NCBI GenBank assembly: GCA_945877425.1
Contig: CAMCRZ010000008.1
Coordinates: 1 to 64,000 of the forward strand
Length of the DNA stretch: 64,000 nt
Reading direction: 5' to 3'
Source: an uncultured Treponema sp.
GTDB taxonomy: Bacteria > Spirochaetota > Spirochaetia > Treponematales > Treponemataceae
Positions within the stretch are counted from its first letter, which is position 1. The number at the start of each line of letters is the position of its first letter. This document shows, one piece after another, positions 44,480 through 54,019 of the stretch. Under the pieces are notes generated by a model. It worked only from the letters and a program-made list of their open reading frames with translations. It was not told the origin of the DNA and made no database searches. Made by a program: the position numbers and the translations under genes.

Positions 44480-45652
44480 ATGAGTGATTTTTTAGATTTA
44501 GGCATTAGCGAAGAACTTAACGGCAGATTAAACAGCATAGGCATTACTGAACCGACTTCAGTACAGAAAAAAGTAATTCCTTTAATTGCAGAAGGCAGAA
44601 ACATTATGTTTCAAAGCGAAACAGGAACAGGAAAAACTTTTGCTTACCTTTTACCGCTTATAGAAAAAATACAGAAAGAGGACAATCCTAAAAAAGAAGT
44701 GAAAATTCTTATAACGAGTCCCACTTACGAACTTGCCGGACAAATCAAAAGTCAGATTCAGCTTGTAAGCAGCTTAAAATGTGCACTTTGCATCGGCGGT
44801 GCTCCTATTTCAAGACAAATTGAAATGCTTAAGGAAAAACCTGTAATTGTAATTGGCGGAAGTTCAAGACTTCTTGAGCTGATTCACTTGAAAAAACTGA
44901 AGGCAGACAGCGTAGAAGCTCTTGTTTTAGACGAAGCAGACAGGCTTTTAAGCCCGGAACTAAGGGAAGAAACCATAGGCTTAATGGAAAGGCTTCCTCA
45001 AAAAGTGCAACTTATCGGAAACAGTGCAACAGTCAGCGACTTTACACGAAAAACTCTGGAAAAAGCCCGCAGTTCATCAACGGAAAACGGAAATCCAGTA
45101 GAATTAGTTGAACTTCCACCTGAAGACATTCTGCGCTCAAAGATTACACACTGGGCAATTTTTGCTGAAAAGCGTGATAAAATAGACACTTTGCGCAGTT
45201 TTATAAATGCAGTAAAACCTGAAAAGCTTATAATTTTTACAAGCCGCACAGATCAGATAGAAAACATTACGTCAAAACTTAAATACAGAAAAATCGAATG
45301 TGAAGGAATAAGCGGCAAATCTGACAAAAAAGAGCGCAAGACTTACTTTGACAGATTTAAAAGCGGCAAACTTAAAATCCTCGTTACTACGGATCTTGCT
45401 TCAAGAGGACTGGACATTCCGGGAATTACCCACGTTGTACAAATGGATCTGCCTGAAAGCACTGATTTTTTCATTCACAGGGCAGGACGAACGGCTCGTG
45501 CAGGACAGAAAGGCTTTAACTGCGTAATTGGTGATGAAGTTGAACTGAACAAATACGCTTCTCTTGAAAAAAAACTTAAAATCAAAGTGTTCCCGAAAGT
45601 GCTTTACAGCGGAAAACTTCTTGCCCCGGAAGAAATTGAATACAAAGAATAA
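44480..45652 (+). CDS. DEAD-box RNA helicase
   Basis: An ATP-dependent RNA helicase. Motifs are the Q-motif region (ITEPTSVQKKVIPLI), Walker A SETGTGKT, Ib TSPTYELAGQ, II VLDEADRL, III NSATV, IV IIFTSRTD, V TTDLASRGLDIPG and VI HRAGRTARAG. The ATG at 44480 is used: it has TTTAGGA and begins MSDFLDLGISEELNGRL. The longer frame from 44396 overlaps the divergent glycosyltransferase. At 390 residues it lacks a large C-terminal RNA-binding domain. Confidence 0.93.
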   Translation: MSDFLDLGISEELNGRLNSIGITEPTSVQKKVIPLIAEGRNIMFQSETGTGKTFAYLLPLIEKIQKEDNPKKEVKILITSPTYELAGQIKSQIQLVSSLKCALCIGGAPISRQIEMLKEKPVIVIGGSSRLLELIHLKKLKADSVEALVLDEADRLLSPELREETIGLMERLPQKVQLIGNSATVSDFTRKTLEKARSSSTENGNPVELVELPPEDILRSKITHWAIFAEKRDKIDTLRSFINAVKPEKLIIFTSRTDQIENITSKLKYRKIECEGISGKSDKKERKTYFDRFKSGKLKILVTTDLASRGLDIPGITHVVQMDLPESTDFFIHRAGRTARAGQKGFNCVIGDEVELNKYASLEKKLKIKVFPKVLYSGKLLAPEEIEYKE

Positions 45653-45696
45653 CGTATTTTAATTTCCCTATGTAACGTGCAATATACATGTAAACC

Positions 45697-45725
45697 TCGA
45701 CATTACCACTTGAAATTGATATAAT
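45697..45725 (+). promoter_or_regulatory. Sigma-70-type promoter for smc
   Basis: TCGACA (45697-45702), 17-base spacer, TATAAT (45720-45725); the ATG lies 28 bases further with a CGAGGA site. Confidence 0.75.
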
Positions 45726-45752
45726 AGTCGCACTAAAAATAACGAGGACAAA

Positions 45753-48692
45753 ATGTTTTTAAAAAGTCTTGAAATATTCGGGTTCAAGTCATTTGCTGAA
45801 CGCACTCACATTAACTTTGCTGATGGAATTACTGCACTTTTAGGACCAAACGGCTGCGGAAAAAGTAACGTTGTAGATGCAATAAAATGGGTACTTGCTG
45901 AAAATAAATCGAAAAATCTCAGAGCTGCCACAATGGAAGGCGTTATCTTTAACGGAACTGAATCAAGGCCTGCACTGAATATGGCTGAAGTAACACTCAC
46001 TATTGCAAATGAAAACGGACTGCTTCCTCTTAAAGAAGATGAAATTGCCTTAAAAAGACGTCTGTACAGAAACGGTGAAAATGAATATTACATAAACGGA
46101 AATCTTGTAAATGCCACAATGGTCCGGAAGCTTTTTATGGACACAGGCGTTGGTAAATCAGCTTATTCTGTTATGGAACAGGGTAAAATTGACCAGATTC
46201 TTTCTTCCAAGCCGGAAGACAGGCGCTACTTGTTTGAAGAAGCTGCAGGAATTTCAAGAAGTAAGGCAGATGTTGCAGAAGCAGAGCGTGAACTTGAAAA
46301 GACAAGAGCCAACCTTTCCCAGATAGACAATGCACTTGCCGAGACAAAGCGCAACTATGAATCTTTAAAGGTACAGGCTGATAAAACTTCAAAATACAGA
46401 AAGCTTCAGGAAGAAAAATTCAACTACGAGCTTGACATTCAGCTTTTGAAACTTAAAGATTTTACTCAAAACAAAACCCGCCGTGAACAGGACAAAATTG
46501 AAGCTGAACAAAAACGTGATGATGCACGAAGGGAAATTGACGAAATAAACAACACTGTAAACGAAAACAACGACATGATTAAGTCTTTGCAGGAACAGCT
46601 TGTTTCAAAACAGACAGAAGCCGTAAGAATTGACACGGAAGTTAAGGGAATGAAAGCTCTTGCAAAATCACTTCACGACCAGATGCTTAACGGAAAGGAA
46701 AAAATTGCCCAGATTGAAACACGACTTAAAAACATTGAATCTCGCATAGAAGACTTAAACGAAACAATAGACAGCCAGAACGGAGAACTTCACGAAAACA
46801 ACAAGAAACTTCAGGACATAAACAAAAACATTGAAGGCTTTATTGAAAACATAAATCTTTCTAAAACTCAGATTGATGAAAACCAGCGCCTTATAGGCAC
46901 AAACAGCGGCAAAATAAACAATCTTGATGCAGAACGGGGAAATTTGCAGAAACAGCTGGAAGCAATAACGGAAGACATTGTTACGGAACTTGATGCTAAG
47001 CTTAAAGACGCAGGATATTCTTCAAGTGCAAATAAAAAGGCTAAGGAAGAACTTAATTTCCATCTTGAAAAGATAAAGATTTTTGCAAAAGGACGCTCCG
47101 ACATATTTTCAGACTTTACTGCCCTTCCTTCCCACAACGAAAAAGATGCAGCTAAATTCGGAACAGATGCAGTTTCGGCATTTTCTGAACTTATCAAGAT
47201 GCTTGAAGAACTTACTTTAAAAATTGAAAACTATACAAAAACAACGCCTCAGTTTATTGACGATTTTCTTTCACCTGAAGGCATAATTACTAAAAAACGT
47301 GATATTGACAGTTCAATTCAGGACAATTACAGGCAGATTGAAGAACTTAGGAAGCAGAACGAAGAGCTTGCATCAATAAATCACGAGCTTAGCAAAAAAA
47401 TTGATGATTACAAGGACACTTTGAACAAGCTCAGGGTTAATCAGGCAAGAATGAGCCAGATTATTACTTCCTGTGAACAGCAGATTTCAAGCCTTAAAAA
47501 ATCCGTTACTCACGAAGAAGCTTCCCTCAGGGAAAACGAAAACGAACTTTATCTGGAAAATCAAAAGCAGGAAGAACTTGAAGAAAACATCAGCGAAACT
47601 GACGGACAGATTGCAGAATACGAAGCTAAAGGCAATGCCATTCTTGATGAAATGAACAATCTGAACCTTGAAATTGCAGAACGGAACTCAAAAATCAAAG
47701 GCAAAGGTGAAATCCTTCAGAAAAAGCAGAACGAATTCAACAAATATCAGACACTTATTTCAAAACTCAGCGTTGATCTTGTCCAGTACGACACTGAAAT
47801 CAGGAACATCAAGCAGAATTTCCAGGACGTATATTCAAGAAACCTTATGGAATTTGAAGAAAGAATGTATACAATCACCACTTCGACTCCAAAACTAAGG
47901 GAACTTTTAAGCATAACTAAACAGAAAATTTCTGACTTAGGTCAGGTAAACCTTATGGCTGTAGAACAGTTTGCTGAAACTAAAGAAAGATATGAACGTC
48001 AGCAGGAAAGTTATGACGATACTAAAAAGACTCTGGAAAACCTTGTCCGTGTAAGTGAAGAAATCAAGACTAAATCAAGCGAAATGTTCCTTGACACCTA
48101 CAACAAGATAAGACGGAACTTCCACAATATGTTCCGCCGCCTGTTTAACGGAGGAAGAGCAGAACTTCGCCTGACAGATCCAGCAAATGTACTTACAAGC
48201 GGAATTGACATTTACGCCCAGCCTCCTGGAAAAAAACTTGAAAACATTTCACTTCTTTCCGGCGGTGAAAAAACAATGACGGCAGTTGCACTTCTCTTTG
48301 CAACTTATCAGGTAAGGCCAAGCCCTTTCTGTTTCCTTGACGAAATTGATGCAGCCCTTGATGACAGAAACGTTTCAAGCTTTGTAAATACATTGCGTTC
48401 TTTTGCTACTGTAAGCCAGTACGTTGTCATTACTCATAACAGAAAAACTGTTGTTGCAGCTTCAAGCATGATTGGAGTAAGCATGCAGGACAGCGGAATT
48501 ACTAAAGTAATGCAGGTAAAGCTTGACGATGACACACTTAACGCACGTCTTTCTTACGAAGCAGAAGAAGAAAAATTTGTGGAAGAAGATGTTGAGCCTG
48601 AAGAAGGAATCGTTATACCGCCACGCCCGCCTAGAAGGGAACACAATCCGGACGGTTCGCTTAAAGTTCAGAGTGAAGCAGTTCAGGAGTAA
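45753..48692 (+). CDS. smc: Chromosome partition protein SMC, shortened centre
   Basis: SMC is the condensin ATPase that organises chromosomes with ScpAB. The N-terminal head starts MFLKSLEIFGFKSFAERTHI with Walker A GPNGCGKS (31-38). The C-terminal head has the ABC signature LLSGGEK (about 833-839) and Walker B FCFLDEIDAALDD (about 858-870). The arms (about 175-410 and 510-740) are coiled coil. At 979 residues it is about 200 short of most SMCs. The middle (about 410-510) contains helical sequence where the globular hinge should be, without the Gly-rich hinge motifs. The acidic, Pro-containing tail (940-979) is also unusual. Confidence 0.92.
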   Translation: MFLKSLEIFGFKSFAERTHINFADGITALLGPNGCGKSNVVDAIKWVLAENKSKNLRAATMEGVIFNGTESRPALNMAEVTLTIANENGLLPLKEDEIALKRRLYRNGENEYYINGNLVNATMVRKLFMDTGVGKSAYSVMEQGKIDQILSSKPEDRRYLFEEAAGISRSKADVAEAERELEKTRANLSQIDNALAETKRNYESLKVQADKTSKYRKLQEEKFNYELDIQLLKLKDFTQNKTRREQDKIEAEQKRDDARREIDEINNTVNENNDMIKSLQEQLVSKQTEAVRIDTEVKGMKALAKSLHDQMLNGKEKIAQIETRLKNIESRIEDLNETIDSQNGELHENNKKLQDINKNIEGFIENINLSKTQIDENQRLIGTNSGKINNLDAERGNLQKQLEAITEDIVTELDAKLKDAGYSSSANKKAKEELNFHLEKIKIFAKGRSDIFSDFTALPSHNEKDAAKFGTDAVSAFSELIKMLEELTLKIENYTKTTPQFIDDFLSPEGIITKKRDIDSSIQDNYRQIEELRKQNEELASINHELSKKIDDYKDTLNKLRVNQARMSQIITSCEQQISSLKKSVTHEEASLRENENELYLENQKQEELEENISETDGQIAEYEAKGNAILDEMNNLNLEIAERNSKIKGKGEILQKKQNEFNKYQTLISKLSVDLVQYDTEIRNIKQNFQDVYSRNLMEFEERMYTITTSTPKLRELLSITKQKISDLGQVNLMAVEQFAETKERYERQQESYDDTKKTLENLVRVSEEIKTKSSEMFLDTYNKIRRNFHNMFRRLFNGGRAELRLTDPANVLTSGIDIYAQPPGKKLENISLLSGGEKTMTAVALLFATYQVRPSPFCFLDEIDAALDDRNVSSFVNTLRSFATVSQYVVITHNRKTVVAASSMIGVSMQDSGITKVMQVKLDDDTLNARLSYEAEEEKFVEEDVEPEEGIVIPPRPPRREHNPDGSLKVQSEAVQE

Positions 48693-48713
48693 AGTTTACA
48701 AAAGGCAGTCAAA

Positions 48714-49094
48714 ATGGAATTCTTAGGCAGCATTAAAGAAAAGATAAAGGATTTTTTCAGCAATAATTCAAAATTAACTGTAACAGTTGTGCTGCTTCTT
48801 GTTTTATTTTTTACAGCAGGACTTATTTGTGCAATAGTTTATGAAGCATTAAAGCCTGAACCTTTAAAAAAAAGCAGCATTACAGAAGGCGGACCTTTTA
48901 CACCAGTTGAGCAGCTTATTGAGCCCTCTTACGTTCCGCTGAATGAAAGCTACTACTTTTCAAGAGAACCTTTGCCTCAATGGGATAAAAAAGAAGCTGA
49001 ACTTTGGTTTACGCCTTTGCAGGAAGATTCACTTGAAAAACTTAAAGATGCAAATAAAAAAACAGCAAATGATATTTTAGGAGCTGCACCGTGA
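48714..49094 (+). CDS. Hypothetical single-span membrane protein
   Basis: The 126-residue protein has a basic start, one hydrophobic span (about 21-47) and an extracytoplasmic tail rich in Pro, Glu and aromatic residues (for example SREPLPQWDKKEAELWFTPL). The family is not recognised. It lies 21 bases after smc; its stop overlaps the next gene's GTG start by three bases, so both belong to the smc unit. Confidence 0.68.
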   Translation: MEFLGSIKEKIKDFFSNNSKLTVTVVLLLVLFFTAGLICAIVYEALKPEPLKKSSITEGGPFTPVEQLIEPSYVPLNESYYFSREPLPQWDKKEAELWFTPLQEDSLEKLKDANKKTANDILGAAP

Positions 49095-50722
49095 TTAAAT
49101 TTAAAATAAGTTTTACAGCAATTCTGGCTGCAACAGTTATTGCCTTTACAGCAGTTTCCTGTGCTTCAGTTCCGGAAGATGCAGCAGCACAAACAGGCGG
49201 TAATTCAGACACTCAGGAAAATGCAGAAGATGAACTTTTACAGGAAGAAGAGAACGCTATTTCTGACGAAAACGCTGTTCCTATAGAAGAGCCTGAAGTT
49301 TTTGAAGAAGAAATTTCTCCTGAAATTCCAGAAGATGAACCAGCTGAAAAAGATGAAGAAGTTATTCTCGAACCTGTAGCAGAAGATGAAGGATATTTTA
49401 TTACTGAAAAAGAAGATGAAATTTCATTGCCTTCTGAACCAGAAAATATTGCAGAAACTCTTATTGAAGAAAACAAAGACATTCCACTTTTGGAAACAGC
49501 CGAAGAAACAGAAGCAGAAACTGCAGCAACAACAGTTTCTTCTGAAAACAATGAAGCCGTTACGAAAAATGAAACTCCTGCAAAAGAAAGCTCTTCTGTT
49601 ACAAATCCGGAAACAGCAAAAAACGTTACTCCAAAAACAAATGACTTTACTGCAGCAGTTGAAATTACAGAAAACGAAACTGAACAGAAAGATTTAGGGG
49701 AAGAAAATTATTTTGCAGATGAAGATGAATCACAGGAAGAAGAACTTTCCGAACAGCAGATTGTACCTTCCCGCTGCGTTACCATGAACAAAAATCAATA
49801 TCTTGACATAGTTTATCCTGGAAGCGGCTGGATTTACATAGGCGAACTTAACGAAGAAACCCCTTTGATGCGTTACTTCGGAAGAAAAATCGGCACGAAA
49901 GACACAAATTTTACAATGCGATCAAGAGATGAAGGAACAACTATACTTCACTTCTACAAAAACGATGCACTTACAGATGATTACATTGACGACTATCTTG
50001 AAGTCATTATAAAAGGCAAGGCTGAAACACAAGCCCACGCTGTTGCACCTGAATATTCCCTTGTAGTTCCGCCGGCACCTTCTTCAAGAAAAAACGTAGC
50101 CAGGAAAAGCATAGATTCCCAAAACAGCACTTCAAGCGGACAGGAAAATTTATCTTCTGAAACAGAAAAAACTCCAGCACAAAAAAGTGAAAATTCAAGC
50201 CCTTCTGTTTCGGCGAAAACTGAAAAAAATGCTTCTTCCAGAAATTCACCAGCAGAAAAATCTCCCGAAAAAACTTCCGGTGAAAATGACAGCAGCGTTG
50301 TAACTGTAATTCAAAGAACGGAATCCAATGCAGAAAATTCTTCTTCCGTAAAAAATAAAAACGTACAGAAAGATGAAACTCTGTCAGAAAAAGGCAGCAG
50401 CCAGAACAATTCCGTTAAGGAAGATACAGTTGAACTTACAGAAGACGAAATTTTAAAGCTTGCTCAGGAAAGTTTTGAAAAAAAGGAATACGCCAGAACA
50501 CTTGAATATCTGGACAGTTTTTTTGACAAATCCGTAACGAGAATAGACGAAGGGCTTTTCCTTCAGGCTCAGACTTATGAAGCAACTTCTCCTGTGCGGA
50601 ACATAAAAAATGCACTGGACACTTACCAGACACTTGTAGACAATTATCCTCAAAGCATAAATTGGAGCAAAGCCAGCGAACGCCTTACTTACTTAAAGCG
50701 ATTTTATTTTAACATAAGATAA
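49091..50722 (+). CDS. Acidic low-complexity lipoprotein with C-terminal TPR-like domain
   Basis: The 543-residue protein starts at a GTG overlapping the upstream stop (GTGA). It has a signal peptide with lipobox TAVSCAS (Cys about 24). Residues 30-230 are extremely rich in Glu, Asp, Ala, Thr and Ser. A beta-rich domain follows (about 228-325: RCVTMNKNQYLDIVYPGSGW), then a second Ser/Lys/Asn-rich linker (335-450), and a TPR-like helical end (about 452-543: ILKLAQESFEKKEYARTLEY). It is probably an outer-membrane-associated lipoprotein spanning the periplasm. No family name is assigned. Confidence 0.72.
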   Translation: MIKFKISFTAILAATVIAFTAVSCASVPEDAAAQTGGNSDTQENAEDELLQEEENAISDENAVPIEEPEVFEEEISPEIPEDEPAEKDEEVILEPVAEDEGYFITEKEDEISLPSEPENIAETLIEENKDIPLLETAEETEAETAATTVSSENNEAVTKNETPAKESSSVTNPETAKNVTPKTNDFTAAVEITENETEQKDLGEENYFADEDESQEEELSEQQIVPSRCVTMNKNQYLDIVYPGSGWIYIGELNEETPLMRYFGRKIGTKDTNFTMRSRDEGTTILHFYKNDALTDDYIDDYLEVIIKGKAETQAHAVAPEYSLVVPPAPSSRKNVARKSIDSQNSTSSGQENLSSETEKTPAQKSENSSPSVSAKTEKNASSRNSPAEKSPEKTSGENDSSVVTVIQRTESNAENSSSVKNKNVQKDETLSEKGSSQNNSVKEDTVELTEDEILKLAQESFEKKEYARTLEYLDSFFDKSVTRIDEGLFLQAQTYEATSPVRNIKNALDTYQTLVDNYPQSINWSKASERLTYLKRFYFNIR

Positions 50723-50750
50723 AAACAAAAATTATTTTGGAGCAAATAAA

Positions 50751-51464
50751 ATGAAAAAATCAGTTATCATTACATCAGTTTTTTTAAGCTGCATTACAGC
50801 TTTCAGTTCCTGTGTTGTAAAAGAAAAAAAGATGGAAAAAGTCCGTACAGTTACGGTAACAGGCACAGGAGAAGTTTTTGTTCAGAACGATCAGGCAGCA
50901 ATTTCACTTTCTGTAGTAACTAAAAACAATGACGTAAAAATTGCAGCAAGCGAAAATGCATCTAAAATGACAAAAGTTTTGGATTCTCTTTACGAAGCAG
51001 GAATTGCAAAAGAAGACATTTCTACTTCAAACTACAGGATTTTTCAGGATTCAAAATATGTAAACGGAAATACTGTTTACGGACAATACAACGTTTCCAA
51101 CAACATCAACATTCTTGTAAAAGACATAACTAAAGCAGGTGAAATAATTGACGTTGCGGTAAAAGCAGGAGCAAATCAGTTTTCTTCAATAAATTACAGC
51201 ATTTCTTCAACAGAAGAATATGAAAAGCAGGCACGTATTCTTGCAGTAAAAAATGCACAGGCAACAGCAAATACTTTAGCCACTTCAAGCGGTGCAGTTT
51301 TGGGAAAAGTAATTGAAATAAGCGAAAACGGCGGCAGTTCCGGACCATTGAATTCAAATGTTGTTTCGGCAAAACTTTACGATTATGAAGCAGCATCAAC
51401 TCCAGTTCAGGGCGGAAAATCATGCGTAACAGTAACAGTTTATGCCACTTATGAACTTGAGTAG
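50751..51464 (+). CDS. SIMPL-domain (DUF541) lipoprotein
   Basis: SIMPL proteins are periplasmic beta/alpha-barrel-like proteins of uncertain role, linked to oxidative stress in some bacteria. The 237-residue product has a signal peptide with lipobox AFSSC (Cys about 20). The family pattern is VTVTGTGEVFVQNDQAAISL (about 36-55), GIAKEDISTSNYRI and AVKAGANQFSSINYSIS. It lies 28 bases after the acidic lipoprotein with a TTTTGGAG site. Confidence 0.88.
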   Translation: MKKSVIITSVFLSCITAFSSCVVKEKKMEKVRTVTVTGTGEVFVQNDQAAISLSVVTKNNDVKIAASENASKMTKVLDSLYEAGIAKEDISTSNYRIFQDSKYVNGNTVYGQYNVSNNINILVKDITKAGEIIDVAVKAGANQFSSINYSISSTEEYEKQARILAVKNAQATANTLATSSGAVLGKVIEISENGGSSGPLNSNVVSAKLYDYEAASTPVQGGKSCVTVTVYATYELE

Positions 51465-51525
51465 AAAACAGAATTGATATATATTGAATGAACTTACCAG
51501 CAATTTATAAAAAACGAGGACACTG

Positions 51526-52851
51526 ATGTTAGACTACAAATTTATTAAAGATAATCTTGAAGCAGTTAAGAAAAATATTACAGACCGCAATATGACAGCT
51601 GATGCAGATATTGTCGTAAAGCTTTACGATGAAAGGACAGCCCTTACTACAGAACTTCAAAACCTTCAGCAAAAAAGAAACGCAAATGCCGCAAGCATGA
51701 AGCAGAAGCTTGATCCTGAAACAAGGCAGAAATATGTTGAAGAAGGCAAATCTTTAAAGGAACAGATTGCCGGTGTGGAAGAAAAGCTGAATGAAACGGA
51801 AGCAAAACTTGAAGAAGCAGCACGCCAGATTCCTAACATGGCAAACCCTGCAGTTCCAGTTGGAAAAGTTGATACGGAAAACCTTGAAGTAAAAAAATCA
51901 GGAACACCTAGAAAATTTGATTTCCAGCCAAAAGATCACGTTAAGCTTGGAGAAGAGCTTGACATTCTTGATTTTGACAGAGGAACTAAAGTTTCAGGCC
52001 CTAAATTTTACTATTTGAAAAATGAAGCAGTATTTCTTGAACAGGCACTTATTCAGTACGCTTTAAATATTCTCCGCAAGCACGGATTTACAACTTTCAT
52101 TACTCCTGACATTGCAAAAGAAGAAATTCTTAAGGGTATTGGATTTAATCCCCGTGGAAATGAATCAAACGTTTACTCTATTGAAGAAGAAGGCACCTGT
52201 CTTGTTGCAACTGCAGAAATTACTTTAGGCGGATATCATTCAGGGGAAATTCTTGACAAAAATGCACTTCCTCTTTTCTACTGCGGACTTTCTCACTGTT
52301 TCCGTAGGGAAGCTGGAGCTGCAGGACATTTTTCTAAAGGGCTTTACCGTGTACATCAGTTTGATAAAGTTGAAATGTTCGTTTACTGTCTTCCTGAACA
52401 GTCTGATGAAATTCACGAAAAGCTCCGTCTTATTGAAGAAGAAATTTTCACTGGCTTAGGCTTGCCTTTCCGTGTAGTTGACACCTGTACTGGAGATCTT
52501 GGCGCACCTGCCTACAGAAAATGGGATCTTGAAGCATGGATGCCTGGAAGAGCAGATGAAACTCACCCAGAAGGCGATTACGGCGAAGTTACATCAACAT
52601 CTAACTGTACAGATTATCAGGCAAGAAGGCTTAACGTAAAATACCACGACGATGACGGCAAAAACAAATACGTTCACATGCTTAACGGAACGGCAATTGC
52701 AGTAGGAAGAGCCATGCTCGCAATTCTTGAAAACTATCAGAATGCAGACGGTTCTGTTACAATTCCACCGGCACTTGTTCCATTCTGCGGATTTGACAAA
52801 ATCGGTCCTAAAAAGGAAGTTAAATCTGTAGTTTACAAAGCAAAAAAATAA
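51526..52851 (+). CDS. serS: Seryl-tRNA synthetase
   Basis: It charges tRNA-Ser. The N-terminal antiparallel coiled coil that grips the long variable arm is at about 30-100. Class II motifs follow: motif 2 in CFRREAGAAGHFSKGLYRVH (about 263-282) and motif 3 with NGTAIAVGRAMLAILENYQ (near 387-405). Its 441 residues are typical. A TGA-free short leader with ACGAGGACACTG precedes the ATG; no leader structure was found. Confidence 0.97.
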   Translation: MLDYKFIKDNLEAVKKNITDRNMTADADIVVKLYDERTALTTELQNLQQKRNANAASMKQKLDPETRQKYVEEGKSLKEQIAGVEEKLNETEAKLEEAARQIPNMANPAVPVGKVDTENLEVKKSGTPRKFDFQPKDHVKLGEELDILDFDRGTKVSGPKFYYLKNEAVFLEQALIQYALNILRKHGFTTFITPDIAKEEILKGIGFNPRGNESNVYSIEEEGTCLVATAEITLGGYHSGEILDKNALPLFYCGLSHCFRREAGAAGHFSKGLYRVHQFDKVEMFVYCLPEQSDEIHEKLRLIEEEIFTGLGLPFRVVDTCTGDLGAPAYRKWDLEAWMPGRADETHPEGDYGEVTSTSNCTDYQARRLNVKYHDDDGKNKYVHMLNGTAIAVGRAMLAILENYQNADGSVTIPPALVPFCGFDKIGPKKEVKSVVYKAKK

Positions 52852-52885
52852 ATTCTTCCTTACAAAAATTACAGGCGGTGCATAA

Positions 52886-54007
52886 GTGAAAAACTTTAAT
52901 TTTTCAAAATCGTGTTTTTTTATTCTTTTATTTTCAGTTTTTATTTTATGTGCTGCCATGTTAAAGATTGCAGGAAGTTTTTTTCTGCCGATTACAGTTG
53001 CCGTTTTTATAGCATTTATTTTCTACCCTTTCGTTAAGTTCCTGAATAAAATCCACATTCCATGGGTTTTAAGCGTAATTACAGTAGTTTTGTTTGCCAT
53101 TGCAATTTTTGCTGTTTTAGGAAACATTATAGGCGCAAGTCTTAGAACAATTTTAAACAGTTATCCTAAATATGAAGAGAGACTTACAGAACTTTACATG
53201 ATCTTTGTTAATACATTTGAAATTCCCTTTAACCATAACGATTCCCTTGCAACAAACCTCTGGAGCATTTCTGCAATAAGAAACACTGTACAGACAATGG
53301 CAGTTTCACTAAGCAACTTTATGATTAAAAGTGCAAAAACCATTGTTACAATCGGACTTTTAGCTGTATTCCTTTTACTTGAAATGACCAGTTTCCATAA
53401 TAAAGTAAATGTAGCTTTTTCCAAAAATCAGATGAACAACAAAATCATCAGGATTGTTTCAAACATTATGCGGGAAGTTACCCGCTACATTTCAATTAAG
53501 TTTTCAGTTTCGCTTTTTACGGGAATTCTTGTTTTTCTGGCAACTTACGTAATCGGCATGGACTTTTGCATAATATGGGCATTTCTTGCTTTTATCCTTA
53601 ATTTCATTCCGAACTTCGGCTCCATTATTTCATGGATTTTGACATTAGTTTTTGCAACGCTTCAGTTTTACCCTGACTGGTCAAGCATAATTTACGTTGG
53701 AATTGTAGTAATTGCCATAAACATGATTTTAGGAAGCATAATTGAACCTAGATGGGAAGGCTCTGACCTTAACATTTCACCTTTCATCATTCTCGTAGGC
53801 CTTTCTTTTTGGGGATGGATGTGGGGCTTTACAGGAATGATTCTTTCCGTACCGATTATGGTAATCATTAAAATCATCTGCGAAAACATTGAATTTTTAA
53901 ACCCTATAGCAGTTTTAATAGGCGGAAATCCAAAACGTGCAGCTGAAACAGAAAAAAGCCCTGAAAACAGCACTGAAAATAACGGTGAACCTAGCAGCGA
54001 AAAATAA
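52886..54007 (+). CDS. AI-2E family (PerM-type) membrane transporter
   Basis: This family covers small-molecule or sodium-proton exporters; the substrate here is unknown. The 373-residue protein has about seven to eight membrane spans, the amphipathic loop (about 85-150), and the family motif PNFGSIISWI near residue 247 followed by GSIIEPRWEG (about 284-293). The start is a GTG after a weak AGGCGG site. The last 25 residues are Glu/Ser/Asn-rich. It follows serS by 34 bases and is convergent with the next gene. Confidence 0.85.
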   Translation: MKNFNFSKSCFFILLFSVFILCAAMLKIAGSFFLPITVAVFIAFIFYPFVKFLNKIHIPWVLSVITVVLFAIAIFAVLGNIIGASLRTILNSYPKYEERLTELYMIFVNTFEIPFNHNDSLATNLWSISAIRNTVQTMAVSLSNFMIKSAKTIVTIGLLAVFLLLEMTSFHNKVNVAFSKNQMNNKIIRIVSNIMREVTRYISIKFSVSLFTGILVFLATYVIGMDFCIIWAFLAFILNFIPNFGSIISWILTLVFATLQFYPDWSSIIYVGIVVIAINMILGSIIEPRWEGSDLNISPFIILVGLSFWGWMWGFTGMILSVPIMVIIKIICENIEFLNPIAVLIGGNPKRAAETEKSPENSTENNGEPSSEK

Positions 54008-54019
54008 AGGCTTAAAAAA

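Noticed and set aside
49213..49551. Ser-rich antisense frame
   Set aside because: It is the complement of the acidic low-complexity region of the lipoprotein gene.
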